This document shows, piece by piece, positions 17,383 to 25,603 of a stretch of DNA of 62,178 nucleotides (position 1 is its first letter; each line of letters starts with the position of its first letter). Source of the DNA: Chloroflexota bacterium (lineage in GTDB: Bacteria > Chloroflexota > Anaerolineae > Anaerolineales > Villigracilaceae); NCBI GenBank assembly GCA_024224815.1, contig JAAENC010000903.1:1-62178 (forward strand), given 5' to 3'. A program made the position numbers and the translations under genes. The notes under the pieces are model-generated. The model had not been told where the DNA came from. It did not search any database and worked only from the letters and a program-made list of their open reading frames with translations.

Positions 17383-20300
17383 ATGACTGTTCAGACAGAC
17401 TCGATTGCAGAAAAACATCCAAAAGAAAGAAAATTTAAGAACAGCCTAGCGCGTTCTGTCGCTATAGCTCTGCTTCTCTTCGCTATGGTTCCTGTTTCGA
17501 TCATGGGGCTTACCGGCTACTTGCAAGCACGTCGCCTTCTACGAGAACAGACAGCATCTCAAATCCATAATATTACAAACAACCTGGCAGATTCATTCGA
17601 CAGCTCTATAAACAATAAGCTAATTCGCTTAGAACGAATCAGTAAAAGCCCCGCTTTCTTAGGAGCTGCTGAAACTTTGCTTGCCAATAACTCAGGGAAT
17701 GCATCCGCTTATCAAGAAGCAATCAACACTGAGTTTGATTTGATTAATAGGCCCCTTGGGAGACCACTCTTTGATGGATTTGCTCTACTAAGCAACGAAG
17801 GAATCGTATACGCAGCATCAGAAGATAACTGGGTAGGCACGTCTTTAGCTGATTCGCCCTACCTTGAGAAAATAACCAATCCAAAAGAAGCTGTGGGGCT
17901 CTACGATGTTTCGCCTACATTTTCTAAAAAATATGTCGTCTTTTCTGCGATTCCCCTAGTCTCTGACGAGGGAGAAGGCCTTGGCACCCTATTAGGTCTT
18001 ACCCAAGACGATGCAATAAAAAATATTCTTAAAGAAGCTACGCTATATAATGCATCAGCTGTAGCATATTTTATTTCTGCAAATGATAGCTTTGTCGGGA
18101 TTGATCCTTATACCGAAGAGCTAGAAGCTTTTACTCCCTCAGCAGAGCAAAAGAGTGCAATCGCTCAATATAGCTCTGGCAACGATGAAGAAAACGAAAC
18201 TCGCACACTTTTAGAATTTGATAACAACTTTGATATCGAGGTTATAGCGCAAGTCCATTTTCTCGAAGCTAGTGGAAGCAAAATAATTTTAGAAATTCCT
18301 CGTGAAGTTGCCTTTGGGCAATTAGGTAACTTAGGGCCTTTTTCGATATTTCTCTTTCTCAGCACCTTACTTGTATTGGGGACCGTTCTATTTTTTGCTA
18401 GCAATCGCATTGTTCGCCCTTTGCGTGAGCTATCTAGGACTTCACGACAATTTTCTCAAGGCAACTGGCTAGAACGCGCACCTGTAGAACGTGATGATGA
18501 AATTGGGGAGCTCGAATACTCCTTTAATCAAATGGCAGATGAGCTAAGCTCTCTCTATAACACCCTAAAACATCAAGTTGATGAAAGAACGGAATATATC
18601 AGCATAGCATCTGATGTTGCCCAAAGTATTGTCTCCACATTTAACTTAGATGAGCTTCTTGACAAAACAGCTCATCTTGTTGTAGAGCGTTTCGATTATT
18701 ACCATGCAGGTATTTTTATGGTAGGGCGCGCAGGAAAAACAGCAACGTTAAAAGCCGCTCACGGCCCCTCTGCTACAGAAATGCTCGAAAGAAAACATCA
18801 GCTAGAAGTTGGGTCTGAATCAATTGTTGGGTGGGTTTCGGAGCACAATGAGCCTCGCGCCGCATCCGATGTTGGTGATGATCCCGTTCACTTCAAGAAC
18901 GAGCTCCTTCCTGATACACGAGCAGAGGTCGGCATTCCCATATCCGTTGGGGATACAGTTCTCGGTGTGTTGGATGTACAAAGCACCCACCCCGAATCAT
19001 TTGATGAGGCGACTATTTCTGTTTTAGTGACGCTCTCAAATCAACTTGCTACCGCTATACAAAATGTTAGCCTCTTTGAATCATCAGACGTTAACCTTCA
19101 CGAACTGGACCGCCTTTATCGTGCAAGTCGCGATATCGCACAAGAAAAAAACGCAGACAATCTTCTAGAAACAGCCGGCCGAATTTTGCGAGACTCCCCT
19201 TTTATTACCACAATTTTTGTTCCAAAAGGAAAAGGGACGGGTATCTTTTCTGCATCTGACCCAGATTATGAAACATCTCGTTTTAATCTGGCTGAATTCA
19301 TAGATATTCCACTCGAGCAAATAGCAGAAGGCATAAAAACTGAAGGAATGCTCATTGAGCTTGGGAAAAACACCCCTTTTCCCAAAGCCTTTATTGATAT
19401 TCCAAGAAAAACTGGGGCGCAAATCATTTCCTTGTTGTCAATCAAGCAAGCTGATGTACCAAAGGCTTTAGTGGTAATTGGCGCACGTAACAAAGACCAT
19501 CTGACGCAAACTGCTATTAACCCCTACATCAATCTTTTGGAAATGGTTACTATCACCTTAGACAAAATTAAGTCAACCGAAGCAACAGGAAGACGTTTGT
19601 CTGAAATGGAAGCTATTTCAATAACAAATCAGGCAACCGCTGCAACGCAAGACCTTAACGCTTTGTACCCTATACTGCACGAACAAGTCCGGCAAGTGCT
19701 AGGAGATTTCCCTTTTGCTGTAGCACGATATGACAAACAGAAAAATTCCATTGACATTCCTTACTTATATGAAGATGGGAAAGTAGCGCATATCGACACT
19801 TTCCCCCTGGGAGAAGGACTTACATCCATTGTTATTCGTACAGCACAACCTCTTATGATTGTGGAAAATACAGTGGAAAGATCCGCCGCCCTAGGAGCAA
19901 AGCTTGTAGGAAAACCTGCGAAATCATGGCTTGGTTCCCCCTTGATGATCGAGGGCAAGGTTACCGGAGCCATTATTGTTCAAGACTTGGAAAATGAAAA
20001 AAGTTTTGACGAAAGCTCTTTGCGCTTTATCAACACTTTAGCAACTCAAGTTTCTGGGGCAATACATAATGCCCAACTACTTGAAGATAGTCGCAAGCGA
20101 ACAATGCAACTAGAAAGTGCAGCAGAAATCGCACGGGATATTAGTAGCTCGCTTCACATGGACGAATTGCTCAGCAATGCTGTAAATATGATTCGTGAAC
20201 GTTTTGATTTTTATCATGCATCTGTTTTTCTCATCGATTCTCTTGGGGAATACGCATCTATTCGTGAAGGAACAGGTGATGCAGGGGCTCAGCTAAAAAG

Positions 20301-21270
20301 AAATGGATATAAACTTGAAGTAGGCTCGCGATCTATTGTTGGTTTTGTGACTAAGCGAGGTGAAACTCTCGTTGTTGACAACACAGCACAAGACGCGACC
20401 TATTATGCAAACCCCCTATTACCAGATACCCGCTCAGAAGCTGCCATCCCTTTGAAAGTTGGCGAGCGTATTCTTGGCGCATTGGATGTTCAAAGCACAC
20501 AGCCTTATGATTTTCCTCCAGAGAGTTTGCAGACTCTAAATATTATCGCAGACCAACTGGCTGTTGCAGTTATTAATACAGAGCTCTTTGCTGAAACACA
20601 AGAACATCTTTCACAGCATCGCCTCTTGCATCACATTACAACTTCCGCTGCGTCAGGGACAACAATAGAAGAATCTCTTAGAGGTGCGGTTCAAGGTCTT
20701 CAGGTTTCTTTAGGTGGTGATCGTGTAGCAATTTTGCTCATTGATAAGGAGCAAGAGAATCTATATATTGGCGCATCTGTTGGTTATTCAGATGCAGACC
20801 AAAAACTTATTGTCCCAGTTGGCAGCGGTGTAACGGGCTGGGTTGCCAGGAATCAGAAACTTCTCCGTATCGATGATACTGATGCTGACCCTCGTTATTT
20901 AGCCGTAAGCAAAAACACTCGCTCAGAACTAGCTATTCCGCTTGTTTTCAGAAAAGAGCTATTGGGCGTATTAAATGTTGAAAGTGAAAGAATTGCAGCT
21001 TATACAGAGGAAGATGAAGAAATGCTTGGGACGCTCGCCGGGAGTCTTGCTGCCATTATAGCGAATGCTCGGTTACTTCAACGGATGCGCCGCCAAGCAG
21101 AGCGTGAGCGACTCTTGCGCGAGATTACAGGAAAGATACGTCGCTCAACAGATGTACAAACGATTTTGGCGACCACAGCTCAGGAATTAACAAACGCTGT
21201 TGGGGCACAACGAGCCCATGTGAGAGTTGTCGCAGAAAAGCCAATAGACACAGAGAACAAGCATGAATAA
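17383..21270 (+). CDS. Membrane sensor A: dCache-HAMP-five GAF, no kinase
   Basis: This is the largest of nine tandem sensors, at 1295 residues. TM1 is about 22-47, an extracellular dCache-type domain spans about 48-315 (including GFALLSNEGIVYAAS and FSAIPLV), TM2 is about 320-340 and HAMP about 340-395. Five GAF domains follow at about 420-565, 575-725 (divergent), 760-900, 925-1070 and 1093-1232. It ends in the tail shared by the whole array (RERLLREITGKIRRSTDV, about 1240-1285), which matches only the first helix and strand of a GAF. No histidine kinase, cyclase or methyl-accepting region is present. GGAG lies 6 bases upstream. Its stop overlaps the next start by 8 bases. It probably relays an extracellular signal to the kinase encoded downstream. 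Confidence 0.88.
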   Translation: MTVQTDSIAEKHPKERKFKNSLARSVAIALLLFAMVPVSIMGLTGYLQARRLLREQTASQIHNITNNLADSFDSSINNKLIRLERISKSPAFLGAAETLLANNSGNASAYQEAINTEFDLINRPLGRPLFDGFALLSNEGIVYAASEDNWVGTSLADSPYLEKITNPKEAVGLYDVSPTFSKKYVVFSAIPLVSDEGEGLGTLLGLTQDDAIKNILKEATLYNASAVAYFISANDSFVGIDPYTEELEAFTPSAEQKSAIAQYSSGNDEENETRTLLEFDNNFDIEVIAQVHFLEASGSKIILEIPREVAFGQLGNLGPFSIFLFLSTLLVLGTVLFFASNRIVRPLRELSRTSRQFSQGNWLERAPVERDDEIGELEYSFNQMADELSSLYNTLKHQVDERTEYISIASDVAQSIVSTFNLDELLDKTAHLVVERFDYYHAGIFMVGRAGKTATLKAAHGPSATEMLERKHQLEVGSESIVGWVSEHNEPRAASDVGDDPVHFKNELLPDTRAEVGIPISVGDTVLGVLDVQSTHPESFDEATISVLVTLSNQLATAIQNVSLFESSDVNLHELDRLYRASRDIAQEKNADNLLETAGRILRDSPFITTIFVPKGKGTGIFSASDPDYETSRFNLAEFIDIPLEQIAEGIKTEGMLIELGKNTPFPKAFIDIPRKTGAQIISLLSIKQADVPKALVVIGARNKDHLTQTAINPYINLLEMVTITLDKIKSTEATGRRLSEMEAISITNQATAATQDLNALYPILHEQVRQVLGDFPFAVARYDKQKNSIDIPYLYEDGKVAHIDTFPLGEGLTSIVIRTAQPLMIVENTVERSAALGAKLVGKPAKSWLGSPLMIEGKVTGAIIVQDLENEKSFDESSLRFINTLATQVSGAIHNAQLLEDSRKRTMQLESAAEIARDISSSLHMDELLSNAVNMIRERFDFYHASVFLIDSLGEYASIREGTGDAGAQLKRNGYKLEVGSRSIVGFVTKRGETLVVDNTAQDATYYANPLLPDTRSEAAIPLKVGERILGALDVQSTQPYDFPPESLQTLNIIADQLAVAVINTELFAETQEHLSQHRLLHHITTSAASGTTIEESLRGAVQGLQVSLGGDRVAILLIDKEQENLYIGASVGYSDADQKLIVPVGSGVTGWVARNQKLLRIDDTDADPRYLAVSKNTRSELAIPLVFRKELLGVLNVESERIAAYTEEDEEMLGTLAGSLAAIIANARLLQRMRRQAERERLLREITGKIRRSTDVQTILATTAQELTNAVGAQRAHVRVVAEKPIDTENKHE

Positions 21271-23176
21271 ATCCTTAGAAAAAAAATCACTTCCAGAAAA
21301 TACACTTCAGCGTACGGGAGGTTTGTATTTGACTGTGGTTGTCTTTATTTCTCAGATAATCTCTAGTTTAGGGGCCTTTGTTGCTATTTATTTGGTCCAA
21401 GTAAACGCAGAGCTTTCTCCTCAACAGCTCTCTGGCTTGAGCAAAACAGTAGCCCTTTCTTGGCTTATTGCACATCTATTTCTTTTGCTTCTGGTCTATT
21501 TCTATTATAAAGATCTTCGTCTCGACCTTGGTAATTCGCAGAAAAAAAACAAGCTGGCCTCTGACGCAGAACCCGAAATAAAAACATGGGAGCAGCTTAC
21601 AACTTTCTCTGGTCGCCATAGTATTTTTCTTGCTCTCACCCTCTTTGTAACGGTTTTCCCTACGATTTTTTCTCAAGTAGCCACACTTAATTTGACCACA
21701 GATCAACTTATTTATGCTCTTATAGGCTTTGGCGCAGCTATACTAAGCAGCTCTATATTCTCTTTGTTTTTGTTGGAATATTTACTCACCCCTGCTTATA
21801 AAACTTTAGCTCCAAAAAGCGCAAAAGAAAATCTACTCTTAGTCAAAGGCTTTAATATATCTACTAAGATGCAGGGTATTACGATTGCTTTAGTTTTAAT
21901 ATCTATTTTGTTGGTAGCGCCAATTGGCTATCACCAAACCTTCAAGGCACTTGAAACAGGAGAACAGAGCGTTTTGAAAACGATGCAGATGCAGTCTTTA
22001 TTTGTTGCTATACTGACAATTGCATTTGGTTATCTTCTTTCGCATCTTTTTGCTCGTTCGGTATCAGCTCCTTTGAGCCACCTTATTGAAACTTTCAAGA
22101 AAATTGAAGTTGGTGATCTGGAACAAAGAGCTGATGTGACTTCTCCTGACGAAACAGGTGAGTTGGCTATTTATTTTAACAGCATGGTTTCTCGCTTGGA
22201 TGAACTTCAGCATAGCCTTGAGACACAGATCGCTCAACGAACAGAGCAAATTCAGGCAAGTGCTGAGGTAGGTCGTATCGTTAGTTCAATTCTTGATCCT
22301 GATGAGCTAATAGAAAGAGTGGTCAACTTGATCACAGAGCGCTTAGGTTATTACTACGCATCTATTTTTCTTATTTCTTCAGACGGTTATTGGGCTGAAA
22401 TCAAAAGCGCTACAGGAGAAGCAGGAAAAACACTGCAAGAAAGGAAGCATCGCTTATCCATCTCAGGGAAAAGTATGGTTGGGTCCGCCATCAATTTGCG
22501 CAAGGCAAGAATCGCTCACGATGCTGGCGCAGAAGCGGTACGCTTTGACAATCCCCTTCTTCCAAATACTCGTTCGGAAATCGCATTGCCGCTCATTGCC
22601 GGTGGACGTGTATTGGGTGCTCTAGATGCACAATCAACGGAAGCAAATGCCTTTCAGGAAGAAGTTGTAGAAACCTTGCAAGGTATGGCAAATCAGGTAG
22701 CTGTTGCGCTTGAAAATGCAAGACTATTCCAGCAATCTGAAGAAGCTTTAAGAGAGATTCGTGCTAGCCATCAGGTTCAGCTAGGAAAAGCCTGGTCAGA
22801 AACCTTGGCTGATGGCGATCTTGAATTTTCAACAGGAGGAGTCTCGCCATCTGCTGAGGATAGTTTGAATATCCCCTTAGCTGTGCGAGATCAGTCCATC
22901 GGCGAAATCATTTTGGAAGGTGGCCCTGATTGGCTTAGAGAGGATCAAGATTGGGTTGAAGCAGTAGCAACACAAGCGGCTCTTGCTTTGGAAAATGCAA
23001 GGCTCCTGGAAGATAGTCAGCAGCTTGCCCTACAAGAACGCCTTGTTGCAGAGATTACAAGCAAGATCTGGTCTTCTACAACACCAGATGGCATTTTAAA
23101 AATTGCGATTAGAGAATTAGGCAACGCGCTAGGTGCAAGTGAAGCTGTTATTGAACTTGATATTGAGGAAGAATAG
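21263..23176 (+). CDS. Membrane sensor B: multi-TM, HAMP, GAF and partial GAF
   Basis: This 637-residue sensor has about six transmembrane segments (about 20-45, 60-82, 118-140, 148-170, 200-222, 243-262) and no large extracellular domain. A HAMP linker follows at about 262-315 and a coiled coil of ERTEQIQ type. One full GAF domain is at about 340-490 (FDNPLLPNTRSEIALPL). A partial GAF resembling only the second half of the fold is at about 500-580, and the shared tail ends the protein (ERLVAEITSKIWSSTTP, about 590-637). The usual YYH of these GAF domains is YYY here. There is no kinase domain. The start ATG lies inside the end of sensor A, so translation is coupled. Confidence 0.87.
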   Translation: MNKSLEKKSLPENTLQRTGGLYLTVVVFISQIISSLGAFVAIYLVQVNAELSPQQLSGLSKTVALSWLIAHLFLLLLVYFYYKDLRLDLGNSQKKNKLASDAEPEIKTWEQLTTFSGRHSIFLALTLFVTVFPTIFSQVATLNLTTDQLIYALIGFGAAILSSSIFSLFLLEYLLTPAYKTLAPKSAKENLLLVKGFNISTKMQGITIALVLISILLVAPIGYHQTFKALETGEQSVLKTMQMQSLFVAILTIAFGYLLSHLFARSVSAPLSHLIETFKKIEVGDLEQRADVTSPDETGELAIYFNSMVSRLDELQHSLETQIAQRTEQIQASAEVGRIVSSILDPDELIERVVNLITERLGYYYASIFLISSDGYWAEIKSATGEAGKTLQERKHRLSISGKSMVGSAINLRKARIAHDAGAEAVRFDNPLLPNTRSEIALPLIAGGRVLGALDAQSTEANAFQEEVVETLQGMANQVAVALENARLFQQSEEALREIRASHQVQLGKAWSETLADGDLEFSTGGVSPSAEDSLNIPLAVRDQSIGEIILEGGPDWLREDQDWVEAVATQAALALENARLLEDSQQLALQERLVAEITSKIWSSTTPDGILKIAIRELGNALGASEAVIELDIEEE

Positions 23177-23180
23177 AGCA

Positions 23181-25580
23181 ATGGAGCATAAAGAAACCGT
23201 CCTCGCAAGACATAGTATCCGCACCAAACTGTTAATTCTGCTTATTGGGCTTACTTCTGCAACCTTGCTTATTTCAGGCCATTTTGGCGTACAAACTCTC
23301 TATGAAGTCACAGAAAAAGCTCAAGTAGCAAGCAAGACTGTCTTAACAGAACAAGCAAATGATTTCATTGAACAAATCGTAGAAAAAACGGCTTTACAAA
23401 ATAATGCTGCTCTAAATTTAGTTCAACAAGACGCTCGCTATCTCGCCTTTTATGCAAGTGATATATACACCAATGCCGATGATTTTCTAGCTAACGCCCA
23501 GTGGAAAGCAGATAAAAATATGAGAGTGGGGACAGATGGGCAGTTCATTAACTCAGCTAGTGATATTGTTAGTGTATATATCCCAAATACGGTTGTTATC
23601 GACGACAAAGTCATCTCTAATCTCGAGCTTAGCTCTTATCTTGACATAGCATTTCAATCAATTTTTGATAATAGCGAAAATATCACAGCCATTTATTTGG
23701 GCACAGAGGATGATATTACGCGCTATTACCCTAATATAAATTTAGGCGCCTTATTACCTCCTGATTTTGAAGTGTCTCAGCGACCTTGGTACACCAAGGC
23801 TGTAGAGGATAATTCTGAGAACAATGTTGTTTGGTCTGAAGTTTACGAAGACGCAACTGGCCAGGGCTTGCTTGTAACAGCCTCTATCCCGGTTTACAGC
23901 AACAGAAAACTTGTCGGTGTAATAGGCATTGACATTTCTCTTGATGCTATTCAGGAAACTTTGCAGGGTGCACAAGGATTAGAAAACACTTATACATTTT
24001 TAATTGATGAAAGCGGATATCCTATTGTTCTTCCAGAACAAGGCTATCTTGATATTTTTGATCAGCCAGCAAATAGTTTTGAAGTGACACCGTCACTAAA
24101 AAATAACGCTTTCAATTTTGACGTAGTAATTACCGCTATGCTTTCTGGAAAAAAAGGGAGAGAGGAAATAAAAACCGACAACGGTACTTTCTTTGTGCTT
24201 TATGCCCCTCTTGAAAGCACCGGCTGGAGTATAGCAACAGTAGTTCCTGAAAAAGAACTACTACAGTCTCTAGAAAATCTGGAAGAGGATATTGCAACGG
24301 ATACTCAACAACTAATTTTTTCTCGGCTAATCACAACGGGACTGATCCTTTTTGTCATTGCAGTAATATTAAGTATTTGGGCAACAAATCAAATAGTATC
24401 CCCAATCAAAGGCTTGGTTAAGGCGGTTCGTGGCCTAGGCGCAGAAAATCTAGAGTTTCCTATGCCCAATGCCCAGAAAGATGAAGTGGGCATATTAGCA
24501 AAGACTTTTTACGATGTTACATCCAGGCTACGCAACACAATGAACAGCCTGGAAAAGCGCGTAGATGAACGTACAGAAGCTCTCGAAAACCGAGCTGTAC
24601 AACTTCAGGCGGCAGCACAGGTCGCACACGACGCGCTTGTATTCCAAAATGTAAATGAACTTCTAGAGCACGCTACACGCCTTATTTCTGAAAAATTTTC
24701 ATACTATCATGCAGGCATTTTTCTCTTAGATGGCAACAAAGAATATGCCGTTTTACAAGCAGCCTCATCGGAAGGTGGGCAAAAAATGCTCAAACGAGGG
24801 CATCAACTGCGCGTTGGGCTTGAAGGAATAGTAGGCGCCTCTGCACGAGAAAAACGACCACATATTGCTCTTGATGTGGGTACAGATGCAGTCTTCTTCA
24901 ATAACCCAGATCTGCCCGAGACACATTCTGAGATGGCTTTGCCCTTGCTTGCGCAAAATGAAGTGATTGGAGTTCTGGATATTCAATCAAAAGAATCAGA
25001 AGCTTTTTCCCAACAGGATATTGAGATTTTCCAAACTTTAGCAAATCAGCTTGCTTTGGCAATTCAAAACGCTCGTCTCATTGAAGAAACTCAAATTAGT
25101 CTCTTGCAACTTGAGCTTCTTTCAACTGAAAACGCTAAAAAAGCATGGACAGAGCGATTAGGTAAAGAAAATCACGGTTTCCTATACACACCTCTAGGTG
25201 TAAAAAAAATAAAAGCAAGAGAACCTCTTACATCAGGCGAGAATGAAGAAAGCGCAAGCATTCCTATCGCATTGCGCGGCAAGAAAATAGGAAATATCTC
25301 ACTGAAAAGAATAGCAAGACAGTGGACCAAGAAAGAAGAAGCTTTGATTTCTGATATTGCAAATCAAGTAGCTCTAGCAATAGAAAATGCCAGACTCGTT
25401 GATGAAACACAAGAACAAGCAACTCGTGAACAAATTAGCGCCGAGTTTTCAACAAAGCTAAGAGAAACACTTGATATGGATACTGTAGTGAAAACTGCAA
25501 TTGTGGAGTTGAAAAAAACCTTCGATTTAGATGAAGTAGAAATACGGCTTAATCCCTCAAACAAAGAAAACAAAAGCTAG
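23181..25580 (+). CDS. Membrane sensor C: dCache with amino-acid-binding-like motif, HAMP, GAF
   Basis: From the ATG at 23181, 4 bases after the previous stop, the protein has 799 residues; the frame is open to 23133, but that would run inside sensor B. TM1 is about 14-36, dCache_1 about 40-375, TM2 about 382-405, HAMP about 405-458, GAF about 490-633, a partial GAF about 640-730 and the shared tail about 735-799. In the distal sensing pocket F196-x4-R201-x-W203-Y204, Y222 and D251 match in order and near-spacing the known dCache_1 amino-acid motif (Y-x4-R-x-W-Y, then Y and D), with Phe for the first Tyr. An amine or amino acid ligand is therefore plausible. There is no kinase domain. Confidence 0.87.
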   Translation: MEHKETVLARHSIRTKLLILLIGLTSATLLISGHFGVQTLYEVTEKAQVASKTVLTEQANDFIEQIVEKTALQNNAALNLVQQDARYLAFYASDIYTNADDFLANAQWKADKNMRVGTDGQFINSASDIVSVYIPNTVVIDDKVISNLELSSYLDIAFQSIFDNSENITAIYLGTEDDITRYYPNINLGALLPPDFEVSQRPWYTKAVEDNSENNVVWSEVYEDATGQGLLVTASIPVYSNRKLVGVIGIDISLDAIQETLQGAQGLENTYTFLIDESGYPIVLPEQGYLDIFDQPANSFEVTPSLKNNAFNFDVVITAMLSGKKGREEIKTDNGTFFVLYAPLESTGWSIATVVPEKELLQSLENLEEDIATDTQQLIFSRLITTGLILFVIAVILSIWATNQIVSPIKGLVKAVRGLGAENLEFPMPNAQKDEVGILAKTFYDVTSRLRNTMNSLEKRVDERTEALENRAVQLQAAAQVAHDALVFQNVNELLEHATRLISEKFSYYHAGIFLLDGNKEYAVLQAASSEGGQKMLKRGHQLRVGLEGIVGASAREKRPHIALDVGTDAVFFNNPDLPETHSEMALPLLAQNEVIGVLDIQSKESEAFSQQDIEIFQTLANQLALAIQNARLIEETQISLLQLELLSTENAKKAWTERLGKENHGFLYTPLGVKKIKAREPLTSGENEESASIPIALRGKKIGNISLKRIARQWTKKEEALISDIANQVALAIENARLVDETQEQATREQISAEFSTKLRETLDMDTVVKTAIVELKKTFDLDEVEIRLNPSNKENKS

Positions 25581-25603
25581 ATCTGGTAACGGAAACACCT
25601 ACT

